Shown here piece after piece: positions 11,974 to 54,254 of a DNA stretch of 64,000 bases. The stretch covers positions 18,586,822 to 18,650,821 of the forward strand of contig CAIIXF020000008.1 in NCBI GenBank assembly GCA_903813345.2, read 5' to 3'. The notes under the pieces are model-generated. The model ran no database searches, had not been told where the DNA came from, and was given only the letters and a program-made list of their open reading frames with translations. The number at the start of each line of letters is the position of its first letter. Within the stretch, counting starts at the first letter, position 1. The position numbers were made by a program, and so were the translations under genes. This DNA comes from Owenia fusiformis. Taxonomy: Eukaryota; Annelida; Polychaeta; Sabellida; Oweniidae.

Positions 11974-13742
11974 TCAATAAATCATACCTTCTTCACTTCT
12001 CTCTCTCTTTAAAATTTTCTCCAACTCCAACTGATCCTGCATGAGCTTTATATTCTGTTGTTTCTTCATATGCTGTCTCTCTATATCTTTGTACACACCT
12101 TCACGTAGTTTCTAAAACATACAAATTCATCTTGTAATTATTAATGCCAGTACACGGGGTGATTGTTGTGTGAGAGGCCAATCATTGTTCTAAATAATCT
12201 ACAGAGTACAGACTGCAAAATGCTTCTTTTAACCAGAGAAATGTTAATAATTTCTATGTCTAGGTCTTAATACTGTACATAGTTGAAATCCTGATTAGAT
12301 GGTAAAACATAAGTATTTTCCTTTTGCACAGATTTAAATGTGTTATATCAAATTCTATGACTATTTACACAGATCAATTAAACATTTCCAATTAAAATTG
12401 AGATAACAGAGGTAACGGAGCAAGTGATCTCTTTTCTTAGAACTTGACTCTATCATTTTATATGTGTTGAGTTCCCGGAGACTAAGCACTGGACAAAGAT
12501 ACAGGATAATGACCACCATACTTGAAATGATGGGTAGCCTATCAGAGATTGAGATGAAATCGAAAAATCGCAACATTCGCTACTTTGTTCAATTCCGGAA
12601 ATCTCCAAGGGGCTACAAATGGGAAATTATTTAGATTTAGATTTTATAACCTCAAAATACTGCCTTCAGTGTCATGTTTGGCGGAGTTCCACAATGTAAC
12701 CTAGCAGGATGGATGACATAGAACAAACTGCTAAGTAGACACATGGTAACATTTCATTTTTTCGTTATTTTAACCATGGGCCTTCTAGTTGAAAGCCCAT
12801 GTTTTAACCATATGAACTGGTTCACAGAATAAAAAAATTGAGTGTAGTTTAGATCCCGGGGGGTTCACTATATATAAACCTTGACGGGGATCCTCGGCGC
12901 ATGTGGGGTACCTTTTTCAACGTTTGGTATGGCAATGGACCCATATTTTAGGATTTGGTATGGGAATGCCCGGAAATTTCTGACTTCTGAGGTATGACAA
13001 TGGTCAGACTTTTGCTCTTCTGGTATGAGAATGGTCGTTGTAGATACGTTACCTAACATTCGTGGTATGGCATTGGTCCAGTAGTTGCAAATTTGTATGA
13101 CATTGATCCTATATTTCATTTACTTTGAATTAAGGTATGGCATTGGTCCCATATTTGGACATTTGGTATGGCATTGGTCCTACATTTTGACATTTGGTAT
13201 GGCATTGGTCCCATAATTGGGCATTTGGTATGGTATTGGTCCTATATTTGGACATTTGGTATGGCATTGGTCCTATATTTGGACATTTGGTATGGCCTTT
13301 GGGCGTTATTTTGGCTGGTATGGGAACATATTGAAATTTGACAGATTGGTATGGGAACATATTGATATTTGAGGTTTCAGCCTAGGACCCCCGTCGAGTT
13401 TTATATACAGTGAACCCCCCGGGGTTTAGATCTAGTGTTGCATAATCGCAATGACCATGTGTTGAGACGATGTCAACCAGAAAAGTACCTCTAGTATTTC
13501 TGAAAGCTTTCCAGATAGTGCTATAGTATTTCGAAACATGCCATGTGTGTGACCATTAGTTATAACATACAAAAATGATATGGCTATGCTGCACATTCAG
13601 ATTTCAATTTTCATGTGAAAATCATAGGGTTTTGAGAAAACTTTACCTCTCGATCACTCTTTTGTTTAAAGTGCACATAGCCCACGATAGCTGCAGTGAA
13701 TACTATAGATGCACCAAGAGTTAGTTTGGATGTTGTTGACAT
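11974..13742 (-). CDS. PET117: PET117 cytochrome c oxidase assembly (chaperone) protein, two exons
   Basis: Exon 1 is 13742-13647 and exon 2 is 12111-11974, joined in phase 0 to give 77 aa (human 81). PET117 is a small mitochondrial inner-membrane protein needed for complex IV assembly; in human cells it acts with MR-1S. Exon 1 encodes MSTTSKLTLGASIVF followed by a hydrophobic segment (residues 8-23) that is the membrane anchor. Exon 2 encodes KLREGVYKDIERQ, the family's conserved (R/K)LR(D/E)GV-x-DIERQ block, then a charged coiled coil. The end reads through a possible donor (GGTATG) to TGA at 11974-11976, giving ...SEEGMIY; splicing to another exon is possible but not needed. The intron of 1.5 kb carries a minisatellite transposon. 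Confidence 0.9.
12855..13424. mobile_element. Inverted-repeat transposon filled with a ~37-bp minisatellite, in the PET117 intron
   Basis: The ends are CCCGGGGGGTTCACT (12855 onward) and AGTGAACCCCCCGGGG (ending 13424). The inverted homology continues inward through TATATAAA and GACGGGG for about 45 bp. Both sides carry TTTAGAT(C), a likely 7-8 bp target duplication (12848-12854 and 13425-13431). Between the ends is a tandem array with the recurring words GGTATGGCATTGGTCC and ATATTTGGACATTT, roughly 14-16 units, more diverged on the left. Confidence 0.8.
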
Positions 13743-14173
13743 GCTGAACACCCTACATAATACAAAACTGCAAACTCCAACTTTTGTGCCTATCTTTTTC
13801 TTTTTTTATTCTGTCATGACAAACTTCGGAAGTACTACTGAAAAACAATAAAGTATTCATAAATTGATATAAATGAAATACTTAAGTATCACACACATTT
13901 TTAATGAATAATAGTTAGCCAAGTACTAAAAGTACTAATGGGATGATATTTTATTCGATAGATAATTCACGTCATGACCTAAGTTAAAAATCCAATTAGC
14001 AGTTACAGGTATTCTGATTGGTCAATTTTGAAAGAACGTAATGTAGAGGTTTTCCTAAGTTTGTGAAACCAAATGATAAATTTTATCAAACAATGACACA
14101 TTTATCTGCCTTATTATTTGATTAAGATGTGACACTATCTTAATGATATAGAGAAATTGTTTACATTTTAAAG

Positions 14174-14294
14174 AATGGACTTCTTACTAAATTAAGGAAA
14201 TTAGGTCAACCAATCAGACAGCTGGTCTCAAAACTAAATTCTCCTGGTAACAAGATTTTATGTGAAGGTTGTTGTGGAGAAGCATATTATTCAG
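14174..14294 (+). CDS. Possible coding exon of an unrecognised gene
   Basis: An open frame starts after a possible acceptor (AAAG at 14170-14173) and ends at a donor CAG|GTAATC (14295). It encodes a plausible ~40-residue piece with KLRKLGQPIRQLVSKLN and then a Cys cluster, LCEGCCGEAYYS. The codon use looks protein-like and it lies head-to-head with PET117, about 430 bp from its start, near an inverted CCAAT box. There is no in-frame ATG and I cannot place the next exon, so it could be a 5' exon of a divergent gene or chance. Confidence 0.25.
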
Positions 14295-14858
14295 GTAATC
14301 TACATATTTTGAGTTATTTGGTTTCAGATAGACTGCAGTTGATTAAACACTTGTAACTCTATGCTCAAAATGGTGTTTAACATTGTGACAAAAGTAAAGT
14401 CTAGATCTACATAAAATCATTTCTCAAGATTCAAATTTATTTCAATTTTCATTTCATTTTCAAATTGAATAATTTCTGTTCAGTGCATACTAGATCTAAC
14501 ATAATTTTATGTCTAATGATGGTCTCAAGTGCTAGGCTGATGTTGATTTTGGAGCCGGATTACGCGGCAATGTGGATTAGCACCCAAAATGCAACATGAC
14601 ATGTGTCAGCTTTCAAAATGCTCTTCCGCCATTTTGAAATCTGTCACGAGTAAATAAGGTTACCTGATGTTGCATTCTGGGAGTCAATCCTCGGATCACA
14701 AACATGGCGATTCATGAAAAAATTCGTTCGATTTGGTAGGGATTTATCCATCATTTGGAGGTATGAAGCTTTGGATTAATTTATTTCTACCGCTTGGGAG
14801 AGTTTGAGACACGAAACTTAGAATTTAGCTCATTGTGACAACTTTTGAGGGTTGAGAT

Positions 14859-15652
14859 GGGGTATTTACTCCGGAAAAAACACACTGGTTTTTCAATGTA
14901 TAATACGTGCTGATAAATGAATAAACATCATAAAAATCACTTACGTGTTTGTTCCTCGTATCAAACTTTGTATTTATATTAGGTTTCCATCGCTGGATGA
15001 CGGCTAATAAATAAGAACGAAACGTCTAAACGCAGCAAAAAGAAAAATTCTTCTGCAATCTGTTCGTGATCTCGTAGAATATCGAGAAGTCTCGGCTGCT
15101 TATTTCGTTCAGTACTACATTCCGTCAGTTCAACAAATTGAAAAATCGTATTTAATGTCCACCATATTTCTTTCCAGTTTAAATACAACACAGACACGTC
15201 TGTTTTATAAAGTAATCTACGTTTTGATAACAAATCTGCTGAACAAATCGTAATATTTGGAATGTATTGATTCCCGGGAAATGTATTTTCGTTCCATGAA
15301 ATTTAAAAATTATTGCGTCACACTCGTGTTACGTCATATCACGTGACTTTATTCGGTGCGGAGAACTGACGAAATATTGACGAAATGTTGTGCCCATTTC
15401 AACATCAATATAACAAACAAAACACCACATTTACGCGTAAGTTATGTTCTCTTTATTTCAAATCAATACTTGGGTTTACATGGTACCCGATGTTTTGGTT
15501 GGATGGCTAATAGGGAATGAATAATAAGTGATGATTCAGCAGTGTGTTTTTTCCGGAGTAAATACCCCCTTTTTTGCATTGGACCTAGTCTGGCCCTAGA
15601 TCTACGACAATTCAGAATCGGGAGTAGATTACTGGGCCAGACGGGTTTGGTT
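14859..15652. mobile_element. PIF/Harbinger-like inverted-repeat element, copy A (left end truncated)
   Basis: It begins at GGGGTATTTACTCCGG and ends with the full right terminal repeat, ...CTGGGCCAGACGGGTTTGGTT (to 15652). Compared with copy B, the outer part of the left terminal repeat is missing. On the minus strand at 15233-14979 it carries an 84-codon frame shared with copy B. The TTA/TAA bases at the element borders are compatible with the 3-bp target sites of PIF/Harbinger elements, but no transposase motif was recognised, so the superfamily is a guess. Confidence 0.6.
14979..15233 (-). CDS. 84-codon reading frame in element copy A
   Basis: Sister of the frame in copy B, with three conservative substitutions. 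It starts MLSKRRLLYKTD and ends in AMET. No recognised domain. Confidence 0.35.
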   Translation of the reverse strand: MLSKRRLLYKTDVSVLYLNWKEIWWTLNTIFQFVELTECSTERNKQPRLLDILRDHEQIAEEFFFLLRLDVSFLFISRHPAMET

Positions 15653-15658
15653 AGAGAT

Positions 15659-16518
15659 AACCAAACCCGTCTGGCCCAGTTATCTACTCTCGATATCGTA
15701 GATCTGGGCCAGACTCGATCCAATGCAAAAAATGGGGTATTTACTCCGGAAAAAACACACTGGTTTTTCAATGTATAATACGTGCTGATAAATGAATAAA
15801 CATCATAAAAATCACTTACGTGTTTGTTCCTCGTATCAAACTTTGTATTTATATTAGGTTTCCATCGCTGGATGACGGCTAATAAATAAGAACGAAATGT
15901 CTAAACGCAGCAAAAAGAAAAATTCTTCTGCAATCTGTTCGTGATCTCGTAGAATATCGAGAAGTCTCGGCTGCTTATTTCGTTCAATACTACATTCCGT
16001 CAGTTCAAGAAATTGAAAAATCGTATTTAATGTCCACCATATTTCTTTCCAGTTTAAATACAACACAGACACGTCTGTTTTATAAAGTAATCTACGTTTT
16101 GATAACAAATCTGCTGAACAAATCGTAATATTTGGAATGTATTGATTCCCGGGAAATGTATTTTCGTTCCATGAAAGTTTAAAAATTATCGCCTCACACT
16201 CGTGTTACGTCACATCACGTGACTTTATTCGGTGCGGAGAACTGACGAAATATTGACGAAATGTTGTGCCCATTTCAACATCAATATAACAAACAAAACA
16301 CCACATTTACGCGTAAGTTATGTTCTCTTTATTCCAAATAAATACTTGGGTTTACATGGTACCCGATGTTTTGGTTGGATGGCTAATAGGGAATGAATAA
16401 TAAGTGATGATTCAGCGACATGTTTTTTCCGGAGTAAATCCCCCTTTTTAGCATTGGACCTTGTCTGGCCCAGATCTACGACGTCAGGAGTAAATAACTG
16501 GGCCAGACGGGTTTGGTT
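15659..16518. mobile_element. PIF/Harbinger-like inverted-repeat element, copy B (complete)
   Basis: The terminal repeats of about 95 bp begin AACCAAACCCGTCTGGCCCA (15659 on) and end in the inverse TGGGCCAGACGGGTTTGGTT (to 16518). They continue inward through GATCTGGGCCAGAC, a CCAATGC word and GGGGTATTTACTCCGG. Copy B abuts copy A with six bases between them, so the junction forms a large palindrome (about 15577-15740). It is about 860 bp and is a near-identical sister of copy A. Confidence 0.7.
15854..16108 (-). CDS. 84-codon reading frame in element copy B
   Basis: An 84-aa frame starting MLSKRRLLYKTD, with WKEIWWTLNTIFQF and RLLDILRDHEQIAEEFFFLL, ending in AMET. The same frame in copy A (14979-15233) differs at only three residues, all conservative (V/L, T/I, V/I). 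I do not recognise the family. It could be a remnant of a transposon-encoded protein or simply conserved because both copies are young. Confidence 0.35.
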   Translation of the reverse strand: MLSKRRLLYKTDVSVLYLNWKEIWWTLNTIFQFLELTECSIERNKQPRLLDILRDHEQIAEEFFFLLRLDISFLFISRHPAMET

Positions 16519-16913
16519 AATCTGGAGAGTATCAATGCACTCTTTGCGATTCAAGAGCTCATTTCCTTTTGCCGCTTGTTCAAATATTTTCTTTAAAGAA
16601 ACATGGGCTTTCAGCTAGAAATTAATCTAATTGAACCCCATGAAAGAACCAAAAATGGCTCTTTTAATAGAAATTGATGAAATAAGACTTAATCTGAGTG
16701 ATACAAGAATATCTGGTCAGCAAAATGCACTGAATTCATTTCAAGTAGTCAGTGTTCAGATTTCAGTGTCTTCACCAAAAGGCAATTGGTAACATTTTGC
16801 AAGTTATGCCTGTTTAGATCTATAGCATTCATATTTATTATTGTAGATTCTACCAATACCTAAGGCAAATATTAGAGACACAATCACAGAATCCTCAAAT
16901 TACAGGAGGAACG

Positions 16914-47514
<30,601 letters not shown>

Positions 47515-47547
47515 GTATACAAACCATACACTGTTAGGTTTATACTC

Positions 47548-47553
47548 AATAAA
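47548..47553 (+). terminator. DZANK1: Poly(A) signal of DZANK1
   Basis: AATAAA 33 bases after the DZANK1 stop; a second AATAAA lies at about 47771. Either could serve as the 3' processing signal. Confidence 0.5.
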
Positions 47554-48207
47554 ATGGGATCATCAAACTGGAGTTATAGCCTGAGGGAATTAGGGACTCC
47601 CACTACACCAGGACATGAACTGTGATAAAGACTTTTACATGAGATGGGCAAAATGAAATTCTCTAGATCTTATTTTCATAATAATGGTGTGTAAGTTAAC
47701 CATGAAATGACAATTGTTATTTTCATTTGCAAATGGATGCCCGAGGGTTTTATTTATTGATGAAATGTGAAATAAAAAATGTATAATATTATTTATTTGT
47801 AGACATTAAAGAAATATGGTACTCAAATGTTTATTATTTTGGATTTTTATGCAGTACAAATAGATTCGTATATTTAAAATAATATACATGTATTTGACTA
47901 GTATCCATTGGAAACTATACTTACTATACAAGATGACTGAATGCATAGAAGTTTTTGATTAAAATTATTTTTGGTAAATATTCAGGATACATGATAAAAC
48001 AAGGGTAAATGAGGAGTCGTCAACACACATATTGTTTTCAAATTCTTTCACTTTTATTAACTTCATGTTTTAAAGGAATGCTCGGTGAATAGAATAATAG
48101 ATGTGATTAAAATTTTGTCGACGTTAAGGGATGCAGATTATTAGTAGTAAAAGTCAACCTCCTCTTGAAATGAAGGGGAATCATAGGAACTCATTCTCAT
48201 TGGACAA

Positions 48208-48352
48208 TAGTCATGTCATAGAATATACAAAGAGATTGTAACTGCTAATTTTTGAGCAATAGTCATATCATAGAACATAAATCGAGATTGTAAATGATAA
48301 TTTTTGAGCAATAGTCATGTCATAGAATATATATAGAGATAATAAATGAATA
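48208..48352. repeat. ~58-bp tandem repeat, three units
   Basis: The unit contains CAATAGTCATGTCATAGAAT, AGATTGTAA and AATTTTTGAG. It is head to tail and diverged by a few bases per unit. Confidence 0.8.
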
Positions 48353-48499
48353 TCAAAAAATGCTTCATTTGAATGTTTTGTACTTAGTATAGTCTATAGT
48401 CAAAGTGTAGTATAAGAAATATCAAACCTTATGAATCTCTGCTCAATAAATCTTTATTCAGAATAGTTTCTTCACATTGCATTGGGAGACATTAATTTT

Positions 48500-49336
48500 G
48501 AAGTCCCCGTCTAAAGTTTAAACCACTTTGGCTTATATTGTAGTCTTACCCAATGTTATCAAAGTGTGATACGTGAAATTTTTTTTTCAATTTCAAAAAG
48601 TGGTTTTTGATAGACTTTTTGTTCCAAAATTTGTGAATTTATTTAAAACTAACTTTTAGAGGTCACACATATCTTTTAATTAGTCACGACTCATACCAAT
48701 GCATAGCATTCATCCTCGCATGTTTTTTGCCGAAAAAATTAAGAAAATCGGTTCATAAATAAGCGAGAAATGAACTTATCAGTGCATGAAAATGGTTCCG
48801 AGAAAAATGCATTTAAAAATTCTAGTTCTCATAGAAACCAATGGTACAATGATATCTAAAACATAATATATTCTTCCTTTTAACCTGGTTAGACAATCAA
48901 CATTGGTATATTATTGAAGTCTAGCATATTTAGAAAAGATTGACATCGAAAAAAAAATTTCAATTTTTTTCAAAAAGTTTTTGCTACCTTAGTGACATCA
49001 CTAATGGTGCAAAATATTTTTGATATGCTAAGACATTGAAGTGGCCCATTAAATATGGCATTGTATTATTGAAATAGTGTGTCCTTTGATCAATCTTTGC
49101 ATTGGTGTTAAAAAGATAATCGTTTTCGAAATGCATTAAGAAATATTTGATGATTAAAAAATTTCAACTTTTTTTTGAAAAATGGCAGGAAATTTGAATA
49201 TTTGAGAAAAGAAATGCTCACAACTTTTTCTTCAAAAAAAAATTTTCTTTCAAAAATCTCTAGAATAACTTTTTAAGTCATGACAAATAGTAAATGAATG
49301 ATAAAAAAATATTTTCAAACTTAAGACGGGGACTTT
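48500..49336. mobile_element. ~840-bp inverted-repeat element
   Basis: GAAGTCCCCGTCTAAAGTTT at the left (48500) is matched inversely by AAACTTAAGACGGGGACTTT at the right (to 49336). The interior is AT-rich and non-coding. Confidence 0.65.
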
Positions 49337-52300
49337 AAGGATTCAAAACTTATATGATTTGAATCCACCTTAAAATTACAATTGGAGTTCACAATATACA
49401 ATAATAATTATAATTAATTAGTACAAACTAGTATTTAGAATACAAGTGAATGAGCCAAAAAGTTCATATTCTCTTTACCAAGTTCTGATATTAATTCCTA
49501 ATTGTTGTATGTCTGCCCCAGCCTTTATATATCTAGGTGCCAGTAAAGATTAGTCTGTAAAATGCTGGTATGATGATCTTCCCATCACTTTTTGGTTTGT
49601 AATATAATAATTGAAAGGGGGGATTACAATATTACACTGGGAGCAATATTTTCAAAATCAATGTTAGTGTCACCCTTACAATCCTAATTTCATCATATCA
49701 CCACCAAAAATGGTGACATATTGTATCCAACTTTTTTGTGAACATAGTTTTTAGTCCATTTGCCATTTTCTGAACGTATGAATATTTAAAAGTATGATGT
49801 TTTTCTGTGTAAATACTATCATTAGGGATTATTGGAGTGATTTAGCTGGGTTGCCAAAAAAATAAAGTTAGGGAAAAATTTTGTATCTATTCCCATGGTA
49901 ACATACTAGGTATATGGTGGTATCCCAACGCTAAGTCAATAGTCAACGCCATGTTAAGCGATTGCACCCCTCCCTCATCAGCCTATATAATTTTTTCCCC
50001 AAACAAACTTTTTCGGCAACTCAGTTAAATCACTTCAGAAAACCCTTATTATCATAAATCGACCATAAAACATCGTACTTTTAACAATTTCTAGGTTCAC
50101 TATTGGTTGTATAGGGGTGACAAATGGACTATTTGTGGTTGGTGTTTGGCAATCGATGTCTGTAACAAAATGGCAGGTGGTGATGTTTTGTCTAAGATGA
50201 CAATTGAAATATCTGAACATACATGGAAATACACTACAAAAGTTCTTGACAGCACAATACATGATAATAAAATTATGAAAAAATGATGTCCATGATTTCA
50301 TTACATCAGTTAGCTCTTCAAAAGTATGCCTCTCTAATCTATCTGTTTGATAGGGCTGAAATATGGACATTACACGGGGAGTAAGTCACCTTCCCCAGTC
50401 CAATATTCTCCAAATAAAAAATTCAGAATATATGAGGGAGGGGTGACTTTCCCTATGGTACATTAATTGATATATATTTTCCTCCAAGGGAGAAGTCAAA
50501 TAATTAACTTCAAATAGATGTCTCTTGCCAAATTCTATATATTTTGTTTTTCGCTATATCGACTTAATGTATAACGATAATCAGGTGGTATTGTACTGAA
50601 AATAAAAAAGTTTTTTTTAGATTTGCCCGCATTCAATTCCAATTAATGTAAGCTGTCACTGTGAATAATCCATATCACATCCGCATCCTACGTGCACAAA
50701 ACTCATTATGCTTAGTTGAAGAATGTAAAATGGAGTTATTTAATATTCACGTGCTTCTAACTTTAGGTGAGTAATTTTTCAAGGCAAAAAATAAGATTTT
50801 AGACTCTATTTTGAATTTTACAAAAATTGAAAAATTGATGTAACTTCCTTCAAAATTGAGCTAGAAGCTTCAAATAAAAAGCTTTTTAAAGCTATTATCT
50901 TCCTCTTTCTCATGGTTTTATTTCTATTGGTTATGGGGGGGGGTGCGATCGCATTGGTCCATTCGCAAAAATAAGGCGCTCCGAATCTGATTGAAACATT
51001 TTGCAATTATCTTACATTTGAAGTATTATCTTACCAGAATAGAAAGATTGCGGTATGAATTATGTTTTCCTGTATTATTTCATGGACGTATATTATCAGG
51101 CTGTTATCTCATGATAATCATGATAAAGATGCATATTATTTTTTTGAAAAATATCAGAACCTTTTTCTGAAATTACTTACATGACCTGTTGAGAGGCATT
51201 TTGAAAACACTTTATTTTGTCATACTTACCATTTGTAATTTTTTTCATCTACCTAACCACCCTTGCCAGGTCCGATTTACTACTATTTTTGTATAATCTA
51301 ATAATGTACACTGATGATTTTAATTTCTTTAGCATACATGTAAATATCATCACCAGAACCTATTCATCACAATATGGGCGTAGCCATAGACTGTATCCTT
51401 CGTCTGAATAAACTGAATCTCATTCAGTCTTGTTGGATACATACTAGGCATAGCCAGGGGGATGCAAGAGGTGTGATCACACTCACACCCCCCCCCCCCC
51501 CCCCACCAGGTTTGTGTAAAAAATGGGTGACCGGGTAACCAAAATAATAGACAAATCTAAAAAAAATTGTTACAGACACATAAATTGAAACATAATTGCT
51601 GTTTTTATCTGTCAATTAAAGGCTGACCTTTCTGTAAAACAAATTTGGATATACATGTATTTTAATTTTTACAAATTCAACAACTGACAAGATTTTGAAT
51701 TCTATATTAAAATGACATCGTTAAAAATTGTGCTTCCAGTGCAGAATAAAAGCACAACAAAAAATAATAAAAAAGTTTATTGGTCGAGCCTGGATTTGAC
51801 CTTAGGTATGACTGCATGGGTAGCGAGGAATTTCCCCCTAGACCTTTCAGGCTTTTTTAATGTGCATTGTGATAAATAAACGGATCTGATATACCAGTTA
51901 CGCCATATTCTGAGGTGAGTATTTGAACATAATTCTTGCCCCAATTGATCATGATTGTATATCCTCTCATTTTTGAAGCATAAAAGGAAAAAATCAAATT
52001 CCTAGGTAGGAATGATAGGTACCCTGTCACCCATCTACCTGTTTTTTACACCCCCCCCCCCCACCTCCAATTCTAATTAGTTCCATTCTAACATTCTCGT
52101 TTAATATAAAAACTGGATCAAACTCAAATATGAAATTTCGATCAAGCTAATATAAACTAAATCTTTTTTCAACACACATGGATATTTTTTAGAAAAAAAT
52201 ATTCAGCATATAATCAAAGCCCCATCAAATATTGAACAGTCTTGAGTTGACATACACATATAGTTTATCAAAATTGACCTCTTTAATAAGGCAAGAACAA

Positions 52301-52984
52301 TCAATGTTATCTTAAACAAATTAAACTCAAAACTACGATTCATATACAAGGTTACATGTAACACCTGCCCGGGCACCTGGCAACAGACATGTGTATCTAC
52401 ATTATTGATTCATAGATCATCACAGCAGTTGTCCTGTTGGCAACATGCTGCAGCATTGAATTTAAATTGCAACAATGCTATACTTTCTATAATTTATAGC
52501 TATAATAACGGTATTAATTGCAAATATACTTATCTACAGTTCTATAATATAATATACAGGTGTACCATATTCTCTCTAAAGAGCGCACAGTGCAGTTTCC
52601 AAATTGAAATTTTAAAGGCTACGATATTGAGAGATTCCAATAAGTGCACATACAAAAATATAGAAAAAAATACCGCAGATAATCCTTTTATCTTTTTAAT
52701 TGTCATCACTTTTTTACATACTCTACAGCTCCTGTATTTCCTTCTCTGCATTAAATATATAATGTAATCATCAATCAATGTTTGTTATTATCAATCAATA
52801 TTTGTGAAAATAATTGAAACTATTGCATTAAATATGTTTTCTTGAGACCATATTTAACATAAAGGAAGCGTGTGTGTTCATTGGAACTGTGCGCCCATTA
52901 GAGAGAGAGAGAAAGAGAATATGGTAGCTAAATTATTAAGATACACTATAGCTGCAGTTCTATGATATACCACTACAGAGCTAC

Positions 52985-54045
52985 TAATATACAGTAGCTA
53001 CAGTACTACATGTATGATATGACATAGCTACAGTACTAAAGTGTACTATGACTACAGTACTGTAATATAATATAGCTATAGTACTATAATATAATATAGC
53101 TCTAGTACTATAATATAATATAGCTATTGTACTATAATAATAAAGTATAGCTATAGTACTATAATATAATATAGCTATAGTACTATAATATAGCTATAGT
53201 ACTATAATATAATATAGCTATAGTACTATAATATAATATAGCTATAGTACTATGATATAATATATCTACTGTACTATGATTTAATATAGCTATAGTACTA
53301 TAATATAGTATAGCTATAGTACTATAATATAATATAGCTATTATACTATAATATAGAATAGCTATAGTACTATAATATAATATAGCTATAGTACTATAAT
53401 ATAATATAGCTATAGTACTATGATATAATATAGCTATTGTACTATAATAATAAAGTATAGCTATAGTACTATAATATAATATAGCTATAGTACTATAATA
53501 TAGCTATAGTACTATAATATAATATAGCTATAGTACTATAATATAATATAGCTATAGTACTATGATATAATATATCTACTGTACTATGATTTAATATAGC
53601 TATAGTATTATAATATAGTATAGCTATAGTACTATAATATAATATAGCTATTGTACTATAATATAGTATAGCTATAGTACTATAATATAATATAGCTATA
53701 GTACTATTATATAATATAGCTATAGTACTATTATATAATATAGCTATAGTACTATAATATGATATAGCTACTGTACTATTGCATACTCTGACTACATTAC
53801 TATAATATACTATAGCTACAGTGCTATGATATGCTTAGCTACAAAACTATAATACAACAAAGCTACTAATAAAATTTTAGTTACAGTACTATACATGTAG
53901 TATACTGTGGCTGTGGCTACAGTACTATAATACACTATAGCTACAGTACTATAATATATTAAAGCTGCCTACGATACTATAATATGCTATAGCTATAGTA
54001 CAATAAGAGGCTATAGCTATAGTACTATAATATGCTATATCTTGA
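52985..54045. repeat. AT-rich satellite, ~20-22 bp unit with a ~310-bp higher-order period
   Basis: About fifty units of AGCTATAGTACTATAATATA type. Irregular units (for example TATTGTACTATAATAATAAAG and ATATATCTACTGTACTATG) recur in the same order about 310 bp apart (near 53121 and 53431), showing amplification of a multi-unit block. Units decay at both edges. It ends about 200 bp before the first visible CPQ exon. Confidence 0.9.
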
Positions 54046-54254
54046 TATAATAGACCCAAGTCATCTCAAAAAATATTAATGTCATCGTAGACATGAAGTC
54101 CAATATGGTGTCTTAATAAACCAAATACCTTTTGTTTTGAGGGGAGGGTCATTTAGAGACCAATATATACCCAAGTCTATAATATTATTCAACTTCAATT
54201 CCTTTTAAAATATCCATGTACTTATACCTAATTGCTATATACATTTATTTCCAG

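Larger units (their letters stand above)
47515..54254. other. DZANK1-CPQ intergenic region
   Basis: No supportable exon was found, although the signal-peptide exon(s) of CPQ could lie here unseen. It contains three ~58-bp tandem units (48208-48352), an inverted-repeat element (48500-49336), a dispersed repeat (50095-50195), several poly-C runs, a degenerate tRNA-like stretch (about 51779-51850) and the satellite at 52985-54045. Confidence 0.5.

Noticed and set aside
51779-51850. Second tRNA-like sequence (GGATTTGACC resembling an inverted B box)
   Set aside because: Only a weak B-box-like match, with no convincing arms or A box.
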